Assembly (NCBI GenBank): GCA_947489425.1
Contig: CANLDL010000004.1
Location: 310,001-374,000 of the forward strand
DNA from: an uncultured Pseudomonadales bacterium
GTDB lineage: Bacteria > Pseudomonadota > Gammaproteobacteria > Pseudomonadales > Cellvibrionaceae
Length of the DNA: 64,000 bases
Direction of reading: 5' to 3'
Shown: positions 9,773 through 19,252 of the stretch, piece after piece
How positions within the stretch are numbered: position 1 is the first letter of the stretch
Layout of the letters: the number at the start of each line of letters is the position of its first letter
Program-made: the position numbers and the translations under genes
Notes under the pieces: generated by a model
What the model was told of the DNA's origin: nothing
Databases searched by the model: none
The model's input: only the letters and a program-made list of their open reading frames with translations

Positions 9773-10891
9773 ATGAAGCAAGACAGACGTTGTTTTTTAA
9801 TCGGTGGTTTATTTGTTTTCCCTTTAGTGGCTACGGGGGCTTATTCGTTTTTTCCTGAGCCTCTAAATAAGGGGTTGCCCCCATCGAGTAATCTTTTACT
9901 CTCATCGGTGAGTGATAATGCTGGCCGGCACTATGTAGCGGCGCTGGATCAATTGGGTAATATCTACTATCAGTTGGCTATCCCTGAGCGCGCACACGAT
10001 AGCTTGTATAACAGCCGTAAAAAGCAAGCTATTTACTTTGGTCGTAGCCCGAGCAAGGCTATTTATGTTGTTGATATCGTTAATAAAAGAATATCTACGA
10101 TAGTAAAGGCTAAAAAAAACCGGCATTTCTATGGGCACGGTGTTATCGATAAAGCTAATCGATATTTGTATGTCGTAGAGAACGATACCACAGTAAATCA
10201 GGGACGAATTGGTGTTTATGATGCCGAGGATGGTTATAAAAAAATTGATGAAATAAATAGTTATGGTATTGGGCCGCATCAAATTGCTTTGTTGTCTGAT
10301 GAAAAAACACTTGTTGTTGCTAACGGTGGCATATTAAAAGATAGCAATAATACTATTACTAATAAGGATAGCTTTTCCTCTGAACTGACTTATATCAATA
10401 CCCAAAATGCTAGCTTGATAGCAAGTTATCCGAGTCAGTATGCGGGTAATAGCTTGAGGCATTTAACCGTTGGAAAGCAAGATCAAGTATTTGTTGGCGC
10501 TCAATCACATAGCCAATATATAAACCCCTTGGTTTTTTCGCATAAAGATGAGAATAATCTAGTGCCTTTTATAGCGGAAGATTATACTTGGCAAGGGCAT
10601 AATAATTACACAGCAAGTTTGGTTGAGTGTGGCGATAAGCTCATCGTCTCGTCTCCCAGGGGTAATGCTTTAAGTTTTTGGAATACAAAAGACAGAAGTT
10701 TTATCACTAAAAAAGATTATTTAGATGTTGCAGGCCTTGCAATAGGAAGTGGTACTAATAGCTCTGAATTATTAGTAAGCACAGGGCAGGGTATGATAAT
10801 TAATATTAATAATATGCAGGTTAGCCAGCGGTACAGGACAAAAGGTATTGCCTGGGATAATCATTTGTCTTTAGCAGCTGTTGTTAAATAA
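9773..10891 (+). CDS. DUF1513 domain protein, putative Tat substrate
   Basis: 372 residues. The N-terminus MKQDRRCFLIGGLFVFPL contains a twin-arginine motif (RRCFL) before a hydrophobic stretch, so export by the Tat system is likely. The rest is a repeated beta-strand pattern with GHGVID, GPHQIAL and ITYIN-like segments, consistent with the beta-propeller-like DUF1513 family. That family follows imelysin/DUF1111 genes in several proteobacterial iron loci. It lies 120 bases after the second imelysin, same strand. No catalytic residues can be assigned. A cofactor or metal-binding role in the porin/imelysin system is inferred from context. Confidence 0.8.
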   Translation: MKQDRRCFLIGGLFVFPLVATGAYSFFPEPLNKGLPPSSNLLLSSVSDNAGRHYVAALDQLGNIYYQLAIPERAHDSLYNSRKKQAIYFGRSPSKAIYVVDIVNKRISTIVKAKKNRHFYGHGVIDKANRYLYVVENDTTVNQGRIGVYDAEDGYKKIDEINSYGIGPHQIALLSDEKTLVVANGGILKDSNNTITNKDSFSSELTYINTQNASLIASYPSQYAGNSLRHLTVGKQDQVFVGAQSHSQYINPLVFSHKDENNLVPFIAEDYTWQGHNNYTASLVECGDKLIVSSPRGNALSFWNTKDRSFITKKDYLDVAGLAIGSGTNSSELLVSTGQGMIININNMQVSQRYRTKGIAWDNHLSLAAVVK

Positions 10892-11047
10892 TTATATTTA
10901 ACAGTTATCCTTAATATCTATATTTAATAATAAGAGCCTAAACTAGGCGTATTTTCAGTAATATGTCTGGCTTGTCGGGGTTAGATCATGAGTGAGTTGA
11001 TCTGCCTAGACTGGCTCGACAATGAATATTACAGGTAAACTGTACTG

Positions 11048-11209
11048 CTATTTGGTGAGTATCAATTTTTTACTGCGAGTCATTTGTAGTCGGTATTCAC
11101 CACCATTGTGCTGAATTAATATAGCTTTTTCGCCCTGTAATAAATCGTTAGATGTAATTGTTCTAGGGGTCTCTTCAGGTCTTAAAGTTGCTGCATTGTT
11201 GGAGATCAT
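11048..11209 (-). CDS. hemP: hemin uptake protein HemP
   Basis: 53 residues, read from the minus strand. The N-terminal half is polar. The C-terminal half has LLQGEKAILIQHNGGEYRL followed by QMTRSKKLILTK, the conserved HemP/HmuP ending. An AAAGG site lies 8 bases before the ATG. HemP/HmuP proteins are small and are encoded in Fur-controlled haem-uptake loci; in some bacteria HmuP is needed to activate haem receptor expression. It is convergent with the DUF1513 gene and divergent from the AEC transporter, and its start faces a 37-base Fur-like palindrome about 95 bases away. No haem receptor gene is next to it. Confidence 0.85.
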   Translation of the reverse strand: MISNNAATLRPEETPRTITSNDLLQGEKAILIQHNGGEYRLQMTRSKKLILTK

Positions 11210-11563
11210 GGCGATTACCTTTTTGCGTTAAATATAGGGTTAGTAAACTACGTCAAAAAGCCAAGATAAAAACTGTTAAAATACATGCTAGTGGTATTTG
11301 GCTGACAATTAAATGATAATGATTATCATTTAATTGTCAAGTGTTTATAAATATAATATGCTCCTAATTTATCCTTATGAGCTATTATTCAGTAATAGAT
11401 GTTCATTCCTAGATTTTATTAGCCTTTAATCGAATACTTAAGCGGTCTTTGATGGTCTCCACCATCGAAAAGAGGCTGTATTGTTTTTGATAACGCTAGA
11501 TTATTCTCTAGAAAAATAGACAGCTTAATGGTCTTTCAAATTTAATAATTATCGGTTGATTTA
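11210..11563. other. divergent regulatory region between hemP and the AEC transporter gene
   Basis: 354 bases with no gene. It holds the 37-base palindrome at 11303-11339. A small hairpin at 11451-11466 (GATGGT, loop CTCC, ACCATC) lies about 100 bases before the AEC start and could be a 5' leader structure. I see no other clear signal. Confidence 0.6.
11303..11339. promoter_or_regulatory. 37-base Fur-like palindrome
   Basis: An 18 + 1 + 18 perfect palindrome. The left arm is TGACAATTAAATGATAAT, the central base G, and the right arm is its exact reverse complement. The centre contains GATAATGATTATC, a strong Fur box. The palindrome extends well beyond the 19-base Fur consensus. It is placed to control both hemP (minus) and the AEC transporter gene (plus). 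Confidence 0.85.
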
Positions 11564-12496
11564 ATGATTAGTATATTAGTAGAAATTATCCCTATCTTTG
11601 CGCTTATTTTATTAGGCTTTGCTTTGATGCGCTTTAGTATTCCGAGTTTAGAATTTTGGCACTTAAATAATAAGTTAGTGTACTGGGTGTTAATTCCTTC
11701 ATTGTTATTTAATAGAACTTCAAATATCGAAGTAAGCGCTGATTTGATTGGTAAGTATGCCGTTGTTATTTACAGTGCATTTTTTGCGGCTATTGTGTTA
11801 TCTATGCTGGCTTCAAAGTTATTTAAGTGGTCTATTCCTTCGATGACTTCGGTTATGCAGGGCTCTGCTAGGCATAATACCTTTATTGTATTGGCTATTG
11901 CTGAGGCTCTTTATGGGTCTAGTGGTTTATCCACTGCGGCTCTGGGGTCTGCTATTTTGATTCCTATTACGAATATCAGTGTTGTAATAGTTATGGTCGG
12001 TAGCTTGAGTAAGGGTGAGAAGCTACATAATATCTTTATAGGGACGTTGAGAGAGCTTGCGAGGAATCCATTGATTATCGCAGTACTGTTGGGTGTTTTC
12101 TTCAACTTTATGGGCTGGCAAAGTGTTCCAGTTATTCATGATGTTACACGCCTCTTGGGCGGTGCTGCGCTACCGATTGTTTTGTTGGGTGTAGGCGCTA
12201 ATATTCGCATAAAGGACTTTTCTAGTGGTTGGTTTCCTGTTGTTGTTTCTTGTTCTTTTAAAATGATTGCGTTTCCAGCCATTATATTTATGGCATGTAT
12301 GTATTTAGAGTTAGATGCAATACAAACATCGATTGCTATTTTATTTGGTGCAGCACCAACGGCACCAGCGGCCTATACCTTAGCTAAGCAACTGGGCGGT
12401 GACGATAGCTTGATGGCGACGATTATAGTGCTACAAACGGGTATCTCTATTATTACTATTCCCATCACGATGACACTAGTTAATATGTATTTTTAA
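11564..12496 (+). CDS. AEC family transporter
   Basis: 310 residues, almost entirely hydrophobic with about ten predicted transmembrane helices, as in the auxin efflux carrier family (malonate and other organic anion transporters in bacteria). The N-terminus (IPIFALILLGFALMR) and the C-terminal half (AAPTAPAAYTLAKQLGGD at about 264-281, before the last helix) fit the family well. The substrate cannot be read from sequence. The gene sits between two long Fur-like palindromes (11303-11339 and 12507-12541), and its neighbours are hemP and a HemS-like gene. Iron-responsive transport of an organic acid or a siderophore-related compound is therefore possible, but that is inference. Confidence 0.85.
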   Translation: MISILVEIIPIFALILLGFALMRFSIPSLEFWHLNNKLVYWVLIPSLLFNRTSNIEVSADLIGKYAVVIYSAFFAAIVLSMLASKLFKWSIPSMTSVMQGSARHNTFIVLAIAEALYGSSGLSTAALGSAILIPITNISVVIVMVGSLSKGEKLHNIFIGTLRELARNPLIIAVLLGVFFNFMGWQSVPVIHDVTRLLGGAALPIVLLGVGANIRIKDFSSGWFPVVVSCSFKMIAFPAIIFMACMYLELDAIQTSIAILFGAAPTAPAAYTLAKQLGGDDSLMATIIVLQTGISIITIPITMTLVNMYF

Positions 12497-12506
12497 ATAG
12501 CACTTG

Positions 12507-12541
12507 CCTTTGCAAATGATAATGACTATCATTTGCAAAGG
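12507..12541. promoter_or_regulatory. 35-base Fur-like palindrome
   Basis: A 15 + 5 + 15 palindrome: CCTTTGCAAATGATA, spacer ATGAC, TATCATTTGCAAAGG. The core AAATGATA-N5-TATCATTT is the same as at 4200-4226. It lies 10 bases after the AEC stop and about 210 bases before the HemS-like start. It may repress the downstream gene. Its hairpin could also stop AEC transcription, although no T tract follows. Confidence 0.75.
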
Positions 12542-12750
12542 TCGTTAGCCAACTCAAATTAGCAATACTGCCCACTATATTTTTAGTATTGTTGGCTCAT
12601 TTGTGTTGGCAAGTAATTCCATCACCTTAGTTGTGAGATAGGTTCTGCCTTCTGAGCATATCTTCGCCCTGTCGTTTTAAGCCCAATACTACTTTAAGAC
12701 TGATTAGTTTATGTGCCCCCTATGGGTTCATTTATCTCATGGAGTAGATT

Positions 12751-13908
12751 ATGTTGCCTGAAAAATTATTTGATCGACCTATAGAACAAACACCTTTATA
12801 TAAAACCCACAAAAACCTTTGTGATAAATATGACGAGCTATCTGCTACTGATATTAAAAAAGCCTTAGGGCTTAGTGAATTAGAGATTGTAGATCAGCAG
12901 TTAGGTCTGCGTAGTATTTTGCTAAAAGCTGATTTTTTGCCACTTATAAATAGTTTGTCATCACTTGGATATACGTTAACAAGTTTATATAACAATGCCG
13001 TTGTACAAGAGTGTAAAGGGTTTTATATGGCTACAGTTTACGAAAATACGATCAGTATATTGGTGTCCAATGCTAAAGAAGTGGAGGTCAGTGTATTACT
13101 GAATAACTGGCATAGTGTTTATGCCGTGAGAGAATTGAGCGAATCAGGTTATCGATATAGTTTACAAATTTTTGGGGAAGATGGCAGGGTGATACAAAAA
13201 ATATTTATGCAGCCTCAAAGTAATTTTTACGCCTACCAAACTATTATTGCTAATCATGAATATTATGCCTTAGAAGCTACGCCCAAGTTAAAAAGGCCTG
13301 CCTCAGATTCTTATAGTGACGAGAATGATAGAGGCATGGATATAGATGTTAGAGCGCTAATTCTCGATTGGAGAAAGAAGCAATCTATAAATCATGCAGA
13401 ATTGCTAGTTAAAAAGTATGGTGTTAGTTATCAGCAAATGTATCGATGTATTGGTGATGTATATGCTGAGGAGTTCTCTGCCAAAAAACTTCAAACTATT
13501 ATGGAGCAAGTTACACAAAGAAATATATTAGTGACTTTTCGCACCTCTAATAAAGGAGCTTTGCAAGACTATACTGGTATGTTGAGTAATGTATATGCAA
13601 AAGGTGATCATCTATACTGTATTGCTGCAGATTTTTCTTTGCGTATATTGGAAACAGCCATTGCTAATGCATGGCTTGTGCGTAAGGCAACGGCTGGTGG
13701 TATTGTTACATCACTCGAGTTTTATGGCAGTTGTGGTAGCCAGTTACTTAAAATACACGGCGAATATGACGCTAAGTATGGAGAAGGTATTTATTGGAAG
13801 AGGTTGGCAGAAGGTGTTTTGCAGTATTGCAGTAGTGGTTACTTAATTGGCAGTAATAAAAGTAATGAAGCTTATATGACAAGGGAACCTCTGGTTAATC
13901 TCGGATAA
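12751..13908 (+). CDS. HemS/ChuS-like haem-handling protein
   Basis: 385 residues organised as two related halves (about 15-175 and 205-380), as in HemS/ChuS/HmuS, cytoplasmic proteins that bind and degrade or deliver haem. Recognisable segments are GFYMATVYENTISILV in the N-terminal half and AWLVRKATAGGIVTSLEFY in the C-terminal half; the latter matches the family's conserved WVVRKP...VTSLE block. A GGAG ribosome site precedes the start. It is somewhat longer and more divergent than typical members, and the axial His cannot be assigned by eye. A Fur-like palindrome lies upstream, and hemP and the iron cluster are neighbours. A carrier role without catalysis is possible. Confidence 0.75.
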   Translation: MLPEKLFDRPIEQTPLYKTHKNLCDKYDELSATDIKKALGLSELEIVDQQLGLRSILLKADFLPLINSLSSLGYTLTSLYNNAVVQECKGFYMATVYENTISILVSNAKEVEVSVLLNNWHSVYAVRELSESGYRYSLQIFGEDGRVIQKIFMQPQSNFYAYQTIIANHEYYALEATPKLKRPASDSYSDENDRGMDIDVRALILDWRKKQSINHAELLVKKYGVSYQQMYRCIGDVYAEEFSAKKLQTIMEQVTQRNILVTFRTSNKGALQDYTGMLSNVYAKGDHLYCIAADFSLRILETAIANAWLVRKATAGGIVTSLEFYGSCGSQLLKIHGEYDAKYGEGIYWKRLAEGVLQYCSSGYLIGSNKSNEAYMTREPLVNLG

Positions 13909-14047
13909 CTTTGGCTCGCCTCTTTTTGTAATGTCTAGACCCCACAAAAAGCAAAGCTTAACATATCTTGCTCTCGCGCTTTGCCTACATATAGTCATCA
14001 TAAGGGTGGCTTGTAAGTTCCATTAGCTATGAAGTGGGGTATTGCAT

Positions 14048-17000
14048 TTATGGTGTGGCTTTCGGCCAGGTAAAGATAAATGTAGTGCCCTTATTTACCT
14101 CTGATTCTAAGCGAATGCTGCCGCCAAAGTTAGTGAGTATTTTTTTAACAAGCGCAAGCCCTATGCCGCTACCCTCTATCTCGTCACGGGGGCGTAGGGT
14201 TTTAAACATATCAAATATTTTATCGTGAAATTCCTCCGGTATACCTGCACCGCTGTCACTAATGGAGAATTCATAAAAACCTCCAATATCTCTACCTTCT
14301 ATTACAATAGTATCCTCTTCTTTGTCGTGATGCTTGAGGGCATTGCTAATTAGATTATGAAATACTTGTTCCAGCGGCATACGAGGGATATTGATACTCT
14401 TTAAATTGTCAGAAACTTCTACCTTAAATCCTTCGGGTACATTGAGTAGTTGAACAACATCGTTGGCTAAATGATCTGCTGAAATTATCTCTGTGTTTTC
14501 TATATTCCTGCCGGCCCTAGAATAACTCAAAAGATCGTCTAAAAAGTTCTCCATCCGCTTAATTCGACTGCGTAACAATGCTAGGTGACCTTTACTCGTA
14601 TCGTTGATGTCAGCAAGGTCTTCTTCTAACCATTGGCTGATATTATTGATGGCGCGTAGGGGAGACTTTAGATCGTGAGAGGCGATATAAGCAAAGCTTT
14701 CCAGCTCTTCATTACTATTTGATAGTCTAGCAATAAGTCGCTCGCGCTCTTTACGAGCATCTTCTAGGCTAATGGTTCTTTTGTACAAGAGGCGGCTACG
14801 GTAGCTGGATATAAGTGCAGTGTAAGTAGAAAAGCCAATCAATAAAGAAAATAATATGCCAGATAGTAGTATGATGATTGTTGTAAAATTAGAATCCCGT
14901 TGTTCGAGAAATGCCTTTTTGGGCCATAGTGTAATCTCCCATTGCTCATTAAATAATGTTGCTATAGTTGAGGACGCCCAATTTTTTTCGAAAGAGTGAT
15001 CAAGGCTGTCATAAACTTTGTTTTTACCGGTATCGGTAATACGAATATTGAATAGTTCATGAAAGCTTGCAGGAAAAGCATTACGAGTAAAGTCTTCGAG
15101 GTTATGTATACCTACAATAAAACCATCAAAGTGGTCATCAATATACAGAGGGTTATAAGTAACAAAGGCATCATAACCTTGGACAATTCTTATGGGAGGC
15201 GTGATGGTAGTTATATCAGATTCTTCGGCGATTCTCAGGGCATCTCTATGGTCGCCATCAAAATCAATGTTAAGTCCTAAGAGTTTTTCATTACCTAAAA
15301 AGGGCATAAGGCGTCTTACAGTATAGCTAGCATCAACCCACTCAACAGTGGTCAATGCGTCAAGGTCATTGATAAGCTGAGAAACATCAACATCCCATTC
15401 ATTTTGAGGTATGCCCTGGCGAGACTCCCAACGTGTGGCTAAGCGGTTAAGTGCCTTGGCAGAGCTATTAACCTTGCTTGTAATTTCTTGTTTGACTAAA
15501 TAGGCTTGCTTCGCGATGACTTCTTTATTGGATAGCTTGTACTGTTCTTCAAATTTATACCACAAAATAACGGTGACGATCAGAACCATGATGCTGACAA
15601 GGCTGGCAATGAAAATAGGTTTGTTAACCTCTTCTCTTTGGACTTTTTTAACTGAGCGTTGAATAGTTTCTATATGGGCAGAAATAATCAATAAAAAGAT
15701 ACTAAATATTGCGGTAAAAATTAAGCCGCCACTCAATATCCAAAATGAACCCCATGACATAGTTTTATTTTTACTAAAGTCTTTTTGAATAAAAGTAAAT
15801 TCCCAGTCTCTTCCAGCAACATCGAGTACGCTTATACTCTTAATCGCCTCGTCGCTTATAGGTAAACTTTCTTTTGCTTGCTTTTTATCTGCTGTTCTGG
15901 AGTCATAGAGTAGTTTTTTATCCTCTATTGCTTGTAAGTCATTGACGATCATATGCATACCTGCATTTTCCGCCATTTTATTGATAGGTGCTAACATGCT
16001 TGGTAACAAAAATACCCCAGCGGTATAACCAATTAAGTTCTCTTGCCTCGATACCACTGATCCATCTAGTGTATTGTTATTATAAACTGGTTGATATATT
16101 AATAGTCCGTACTTTCCTTCCTGTTGCACTAGCGAGATTCTACTTGTAGACATCGCTTGAGCTTTATCTCTGGCAACATTTAATACCTTTTGACGAGCGT
16201 TACTGCTAATCTTGTCGGGTGCGAAAATGTCATGTCCATGGGCTATTTCATTGCCTGTATAAGGTGATATAAATGTGACAGGAAAATAAATATCTCTCTT
16301 GCTCGAAGGTTTCATTTCACCTGAGCTGCGATCTTTAATGGTGAAAAGAGGAAAGCCTTGCTGGTGCATGATATCGGTATGAGCCTTTCGTTGCTCATGA
16401 GTGACTTTAGGGCTCCATGATAAAGAGTATATTGTTGGGTTGTTTTCTATCAGAGGCTGAGTGAATAAAGAAAACTCCTTATAAGTAACATTTTCTGATG
16501 CATTTATGAAAGATTTATTGGCAAGCAATATGTTGATGTAAGTTTTTAAATTCTTTTCAAAGCTTTCGATAATTCCTTTGGATAAAATATCAAACTCTTT
16601 TTGATTTTCTAATTGAGTGCTGATTTTGACATTGTGGAATGTAAAAATGGTTATCGCTAGTAGTATTAATACCGGTGTTGTAACAATAATCTTTCTAAGT
16701 TTCGAACTTGAAGAATAAATTAATAGTATTATAGGTGTAAGTAGTGCGACGCCTATAGTATCTCCGATCCACCAGGTGAATGCATTTTCAAAAAAATTCT
16801 CTTGGGTTAATACGCCTGAAAAAGCTAGAGCCAATGGGCCTATTAGAGAGTTCGTTAGGCAAGCTATAGCACCACCTAACGCTAATATAATGATGATGTC
16901 ATTAATTTTTATTAGCTTTGTTGAAGCGTTCATGAAGCTTTTAATAAGGTAGGCCCCAGTAAATGCCTGTAATAAGGCTCCAGAGCCGATAATGGTAGTG

Positions 17001-17275
17001 GTTACTATTGATGCTAAGGTGATAGATGAAAAGTTATTTTGAGTTATTATTGAAAGGTTGAGAGCGATAGCGCCCAAAAATATGCTGGGCATATACCGTT
17101 TATTCCATAACAGCACGCAGGCAAGCCCAATACCTGCGGGTGGCCATATAGGCGATGAAAAATCAGGCGTTATAGATAGCAATACGGGTAGTTTCCCCGA
17201 AATAAAATAAATAACAAAAAGCAACAGGGATTGTAGAATGTAAGAGTTTGTGCATTTCTCAAAAATACTTTTCAT
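14048..17275 (-). CDS. MASE1-CHASE hybrid-sensor histidine kinase
   Basis: 1075 residues. Residues 1-210 are a MASE1-type block of about eight transmembrane helices. Residues 225-500 are a CHASE-like extracytoplasmic sensor. Helices at about 508-532 and 553-572 flank a linker. Residues 580-790 look like a second extracytoplasmic sensor of CHASE type, followed by a helix at 797-820. A short coiled coil leads to the HisKA domain with phospho-acceptor His867 in ASHDLKSP and then the ATPase domain (N box near 974-983, DSGAGIPEE at 1007, GSGIGLALVKK near 1036). No receiver domain is present. It lies 11 bases downstream of the REC-GGDEF-EAL gene on the same strand, so the two form a signal-to-cyclic-di-GMP pair. 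The signal is unknown. Confidence 0.88.
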   Translation of the reverse strand: MKSIFEKCTNSYILQSLLLFVIYFISGKLPVLLSITPDFSSPIWPPAGIGLACVLLWNKRYMPSIFLGAIALNLSIITQNNFSSITLASIVTTTIIGSGALLQAFTGAYLIKSFMNASTKLIKINDIIIILALGGAIACLTNSLIGPLALAFSGVLTQENFFENAFTWWIGDTIGVALLTPIILLIYSSSSKLRKIIVTTPVLILLAITIFTFHNVKISTQLENQKEFDILSKGIIESFEKNLKTYINILLANKSFINASENVTYKEFSLFTQPLIENNPTIYSLSWSPKVTHEQRKAHTDIMHQQGFPLFTIKDRSSGEMKPSSKRDIYFPVTFISPYTGNEIAHGHDIFAPDKISSNARQKVLNVARDKAQAMSTSRISLVQQEGKYGLLIYQPVYNNNTLDGSVVSRQENLIGYTAGVFLLPSMLAPINKMAENAGMHMIVNDLQAIEDKKLLYDSRTADKKQAKESLPISDEAIKSISVLDVAGRDWEFTFIQKDFSKNKTMSWGSFWILSGGLIFTAIFSIFLLIISAHIETIQRSVKKVQREEVNKPIFIASLVSIMVLIVTVILWYKFEEQYKLSNKEVIAKQAYLVKQEITSKVNSSAKALNRLATRWESRQGIPQNEWDVDVSQLINDLDALTTVEWVDASYTVRRLMPFLGNEKLLGLNIDFDGDHRDALRIAEESDITTITPPIRIVQGYDAFVTYNPLYIDDHFDGFIVGIHNLEDFTRNAFPASFHELFNIRITDTGKNKVYDSLDHSFEKNWASSTIATLFNEQWEITLWPKKAFLEQRDSNFTTIIILLSGILFSLLIGFSTYTALISSYRSRLLYKRTISLEDARKERERLIARLSNSNEELESFAYIASHDLKSPLRAINNISQWLEEDLADINDTSKGHLALLRSRIKRMENFLDDLLSYSRAGRNIENTEIISADHLANDVVQLLNVPEGFKVEVSDNLKSINIPRMPLEQVFHNLISNALKHHDKEEDTIVIEGRDIGGFYEFSISDSGAGIPEEFHDKIFDMFKTLRPRDEIEGSGIGLALVKKILTNFGGSIRLESEVNKGTTFIFTWPKATP

Positions 17276-17286
17276 AATTATCTATT

Positions 17287-18987
17287 TTATTGAGAATTTT
17301 TAACCAGTAGATTTTCTACATCTATACGCGAGCAAGGTTTTGAATAAAGATAACCTTGTCCATAATCGCAGCCATTTTTTAGCAAAAATGCTGCTTGCTC
17401 TGGAGTTTCAATGCCTTCGGCAATAAGCTTTAGCGAGAAACGTTTCGCGAGATCTATGATGACTTGAATGACAGTTTCCTGTTGAGGGTTGATTCCTATA
17501 CCTTGTACAAAACTCATATCAATCTTTAGCGTGTCGATAGGAAGCTCGGTTAAATAATTCAAAGAAGAATAACCTGTACCAAAATCATCAATAGCAATGC
17601 TAACGCCTAAATTATGTAGAGATTTTAAAATCTCTATAGATGATTCTGGGTGTTCAATTAAAACAGATTCAGTTACTTCTAACTCAATTTGCTCTGGGCG
17701 AATCTTTTTATCGCTGATAAATTGCTCAGTCAAGTGTAAAATATGGGGGTTTGAACACTCGCTGCCAGAGATGTTAACGGATATCTTTAGGGTGGGGTTG
17801 ATTTTAAGAAAAGATAATAGTGCTATCCCAGACTGATTCATGATTGATTCGGTCAATAGAGAGATAAGAGAGAGTTTCTCTGCATAGGCAATAAATTTTT
17901 CTGGGGAGATAAATCCTTTTTTAGGATGATTCCATCTCGCTAGGGCTTCTAAACCAATAATTTTATTGGTGACTAAACAGTATTGAGCTTGAAAATAAGG
18001 CGATATTTTTTGTCCTTTAATTGCTCCCTCTAGCTCAGTTTCTAGTAACGTGTTTTCTTCATGAATTTTTTTTAAGGCATTGTCAAAATGGCGATACTGT
18101 TTGCGCCCTGATTTTTTTGCATCGTATAGTGCTTGGTCTGCTTGCTTTAACAATGTTTTAGGGTCATTGATATCTTCGTTTGGAAAAAGCGTCATGCCAA
18201 TAGAAACACTAAGCTCTAGTGTTATATGTTCGATAAGGAATGGCTTTTTCATTTCTGTAAGGATTTTTTTGGCAGCTATGTGAGCATGTTCTGATGTAAT
18301 CTCTTCTAAGATTACTGCAAATTCATCACCACCTAATCGCGCTGCGGTATCGCTTGTGCGAATATTTTCTAACAGTCTCGCAGAAAAGAGTTGTAGAACT
18401 TTATCTCCAACAGTATGACCGTGCTCGTCATTAATTCTTTTAAAGTAGTCGAGATCTATATATAAAATGGCGTGGTGTCGGTCATAACGTTCAAGTTGCT
18501 TTGTTAGATGCGTTAAACGACTAAAAAACAAGCCACGATTGACAAGCTTAGTAAGGGGGTCATGGTTTGCGAGGTACTCATGTTCTAAAGACATCTTTTT
18601 ATGGTGTATAGAGTACCGAATAGAGCGTTCTAAAATAATAGTATTAAGGTTTTTTTTACTTAAAAAGTCTGAAACCCCTGCTTGTAGGGATTGTTCATCA
18701 ATATATTGCTCGTCTTGCCCCGTTAGTATAATAATACTGGTATTTGCATTGGTTTCTTCAATCTTTTCTAGTAAGTCTAAGCCGATATAAGCGCCAAGAT
18801 AATAATCGATGAGGCATACTTCAAATCGCTGTTCTCTCAGCAATTGGACCGCATGCTCAAAATTGGTGGCCATAGTGATATCGTAATGGGCATGTTTTCC
18901 TGTAGTAAGTAGGCGCTTTATATTCTCACGATCAAATTGATCATCATCAACGAGTAAAAGGCTAATATTATTAATAGATTCGTTCAT
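17287..18987 (-). CDS. response regulator with GGDEF and EAL domains
   Basis: 566 residues. Receiver domain at about 1-125 with the acidic cluster DDD near residue 14, phospho-acceptor Asp61 (CLIDYY) and the Lys of FLSKK. GGDEF domain at about 145-305 with an intact RLGGDEF active site, so diguanylate cyclase activity is plausible. EAL domain at about 325-560 with EALARW and DDFGTGYSSL intact, so phosphodiesterase activity is plausible too. Which one dominates cannot be told. It is first in a two-gene operon with the large histidine kinase, the likely phosphate donor. Start chosen as the first Met before ESINNISLLLVDDD; no strong ribosome site is obvious. Confidence 0.9.
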   Translation of the reverse strand: MNESINNISLLLVDDDQFDRENIKRLLTTGKHAHYDITMATNFEHAVQLLREQRFEVCLIDYYLGAYIGLDLLEKIEETNANTSIIILTGQDEQYIDEQSLQAGVSDFLSKKNLNTIILERSIRYSIHHKKMSLEHEYLANHDPLTKLVNRGLFFSRLTHLTKQLERYDRHHAILYIDLDYFKRINDEHGHTVGDKVLQLFSARLLENIRTSDTAARLGGDEFAVILEEITSEHAHIAAKKILTEMKKPFLIEHITLELSVSIGMTLFPNEDINDPKTLLKQADQALYDAKKSGRKQYRHFDNALKKIHEENTLLETELEGAIKGQKISPYFQAQYCLVTNKIIGLEALARWNHPKKGFISPEKFIAYAEKLSLISLLTESIMNQSGIALLSFLKINPTLKISVNISGSECSNPHILHLTEQFISDKKIRPEQIELEVTESVLIEHPESSIEILKSLHNLGVSIAIDDFGTGYSSLNYLTELPIDTLKIDMSFVQGIGINPQQETVIQVIIDLAKRFSLKLIAEGIETPEQAAFLLKNGCDYGQGYLYSKPCSRIDVENLLVKNSQ

Positions 18988-19190
18988 TAACTATTCGTTT
19001 TTATAAATTATGAATATAACGCCTCAAGTAATTCTACTAAAATTAGCTGTCCTGAGCATATCACGCAAAAAAACAAAAAGTGTGCTTTTGAGGGGGTTTT
19101 AGCCTACTTTGCTTTAGTATAGCTTACAAATGTAGAATTAGCTTGAAGATAAAAGGTTGTAGCGGGTGAGGTGTAGAGTGGTTTGGGGGT

Positions 19191-19228
19191 TGTAGGTACC
19201 TTATTGGTCATCTATAAAGGTACCTACA
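19191..19228. repeat. 12-base inverted repeat downstream of bfr
   Basis: TGTAGGTACCTT and its exact reverse complement are separated by 14 bases. It lies 25 bases beyond the bfr stop and upstream of the GGDEF-EAL gene. No T tract follows on either strand, so it may be an mRNA 3' stabilising hairpin or an operator rather than a classic terminator. The remaining space to 18988 shows nothing I can name. Confidence 0.5.
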
Positions 19229-19252
19229 GAGTAGTTTAAGTAGCTTGTGGTG

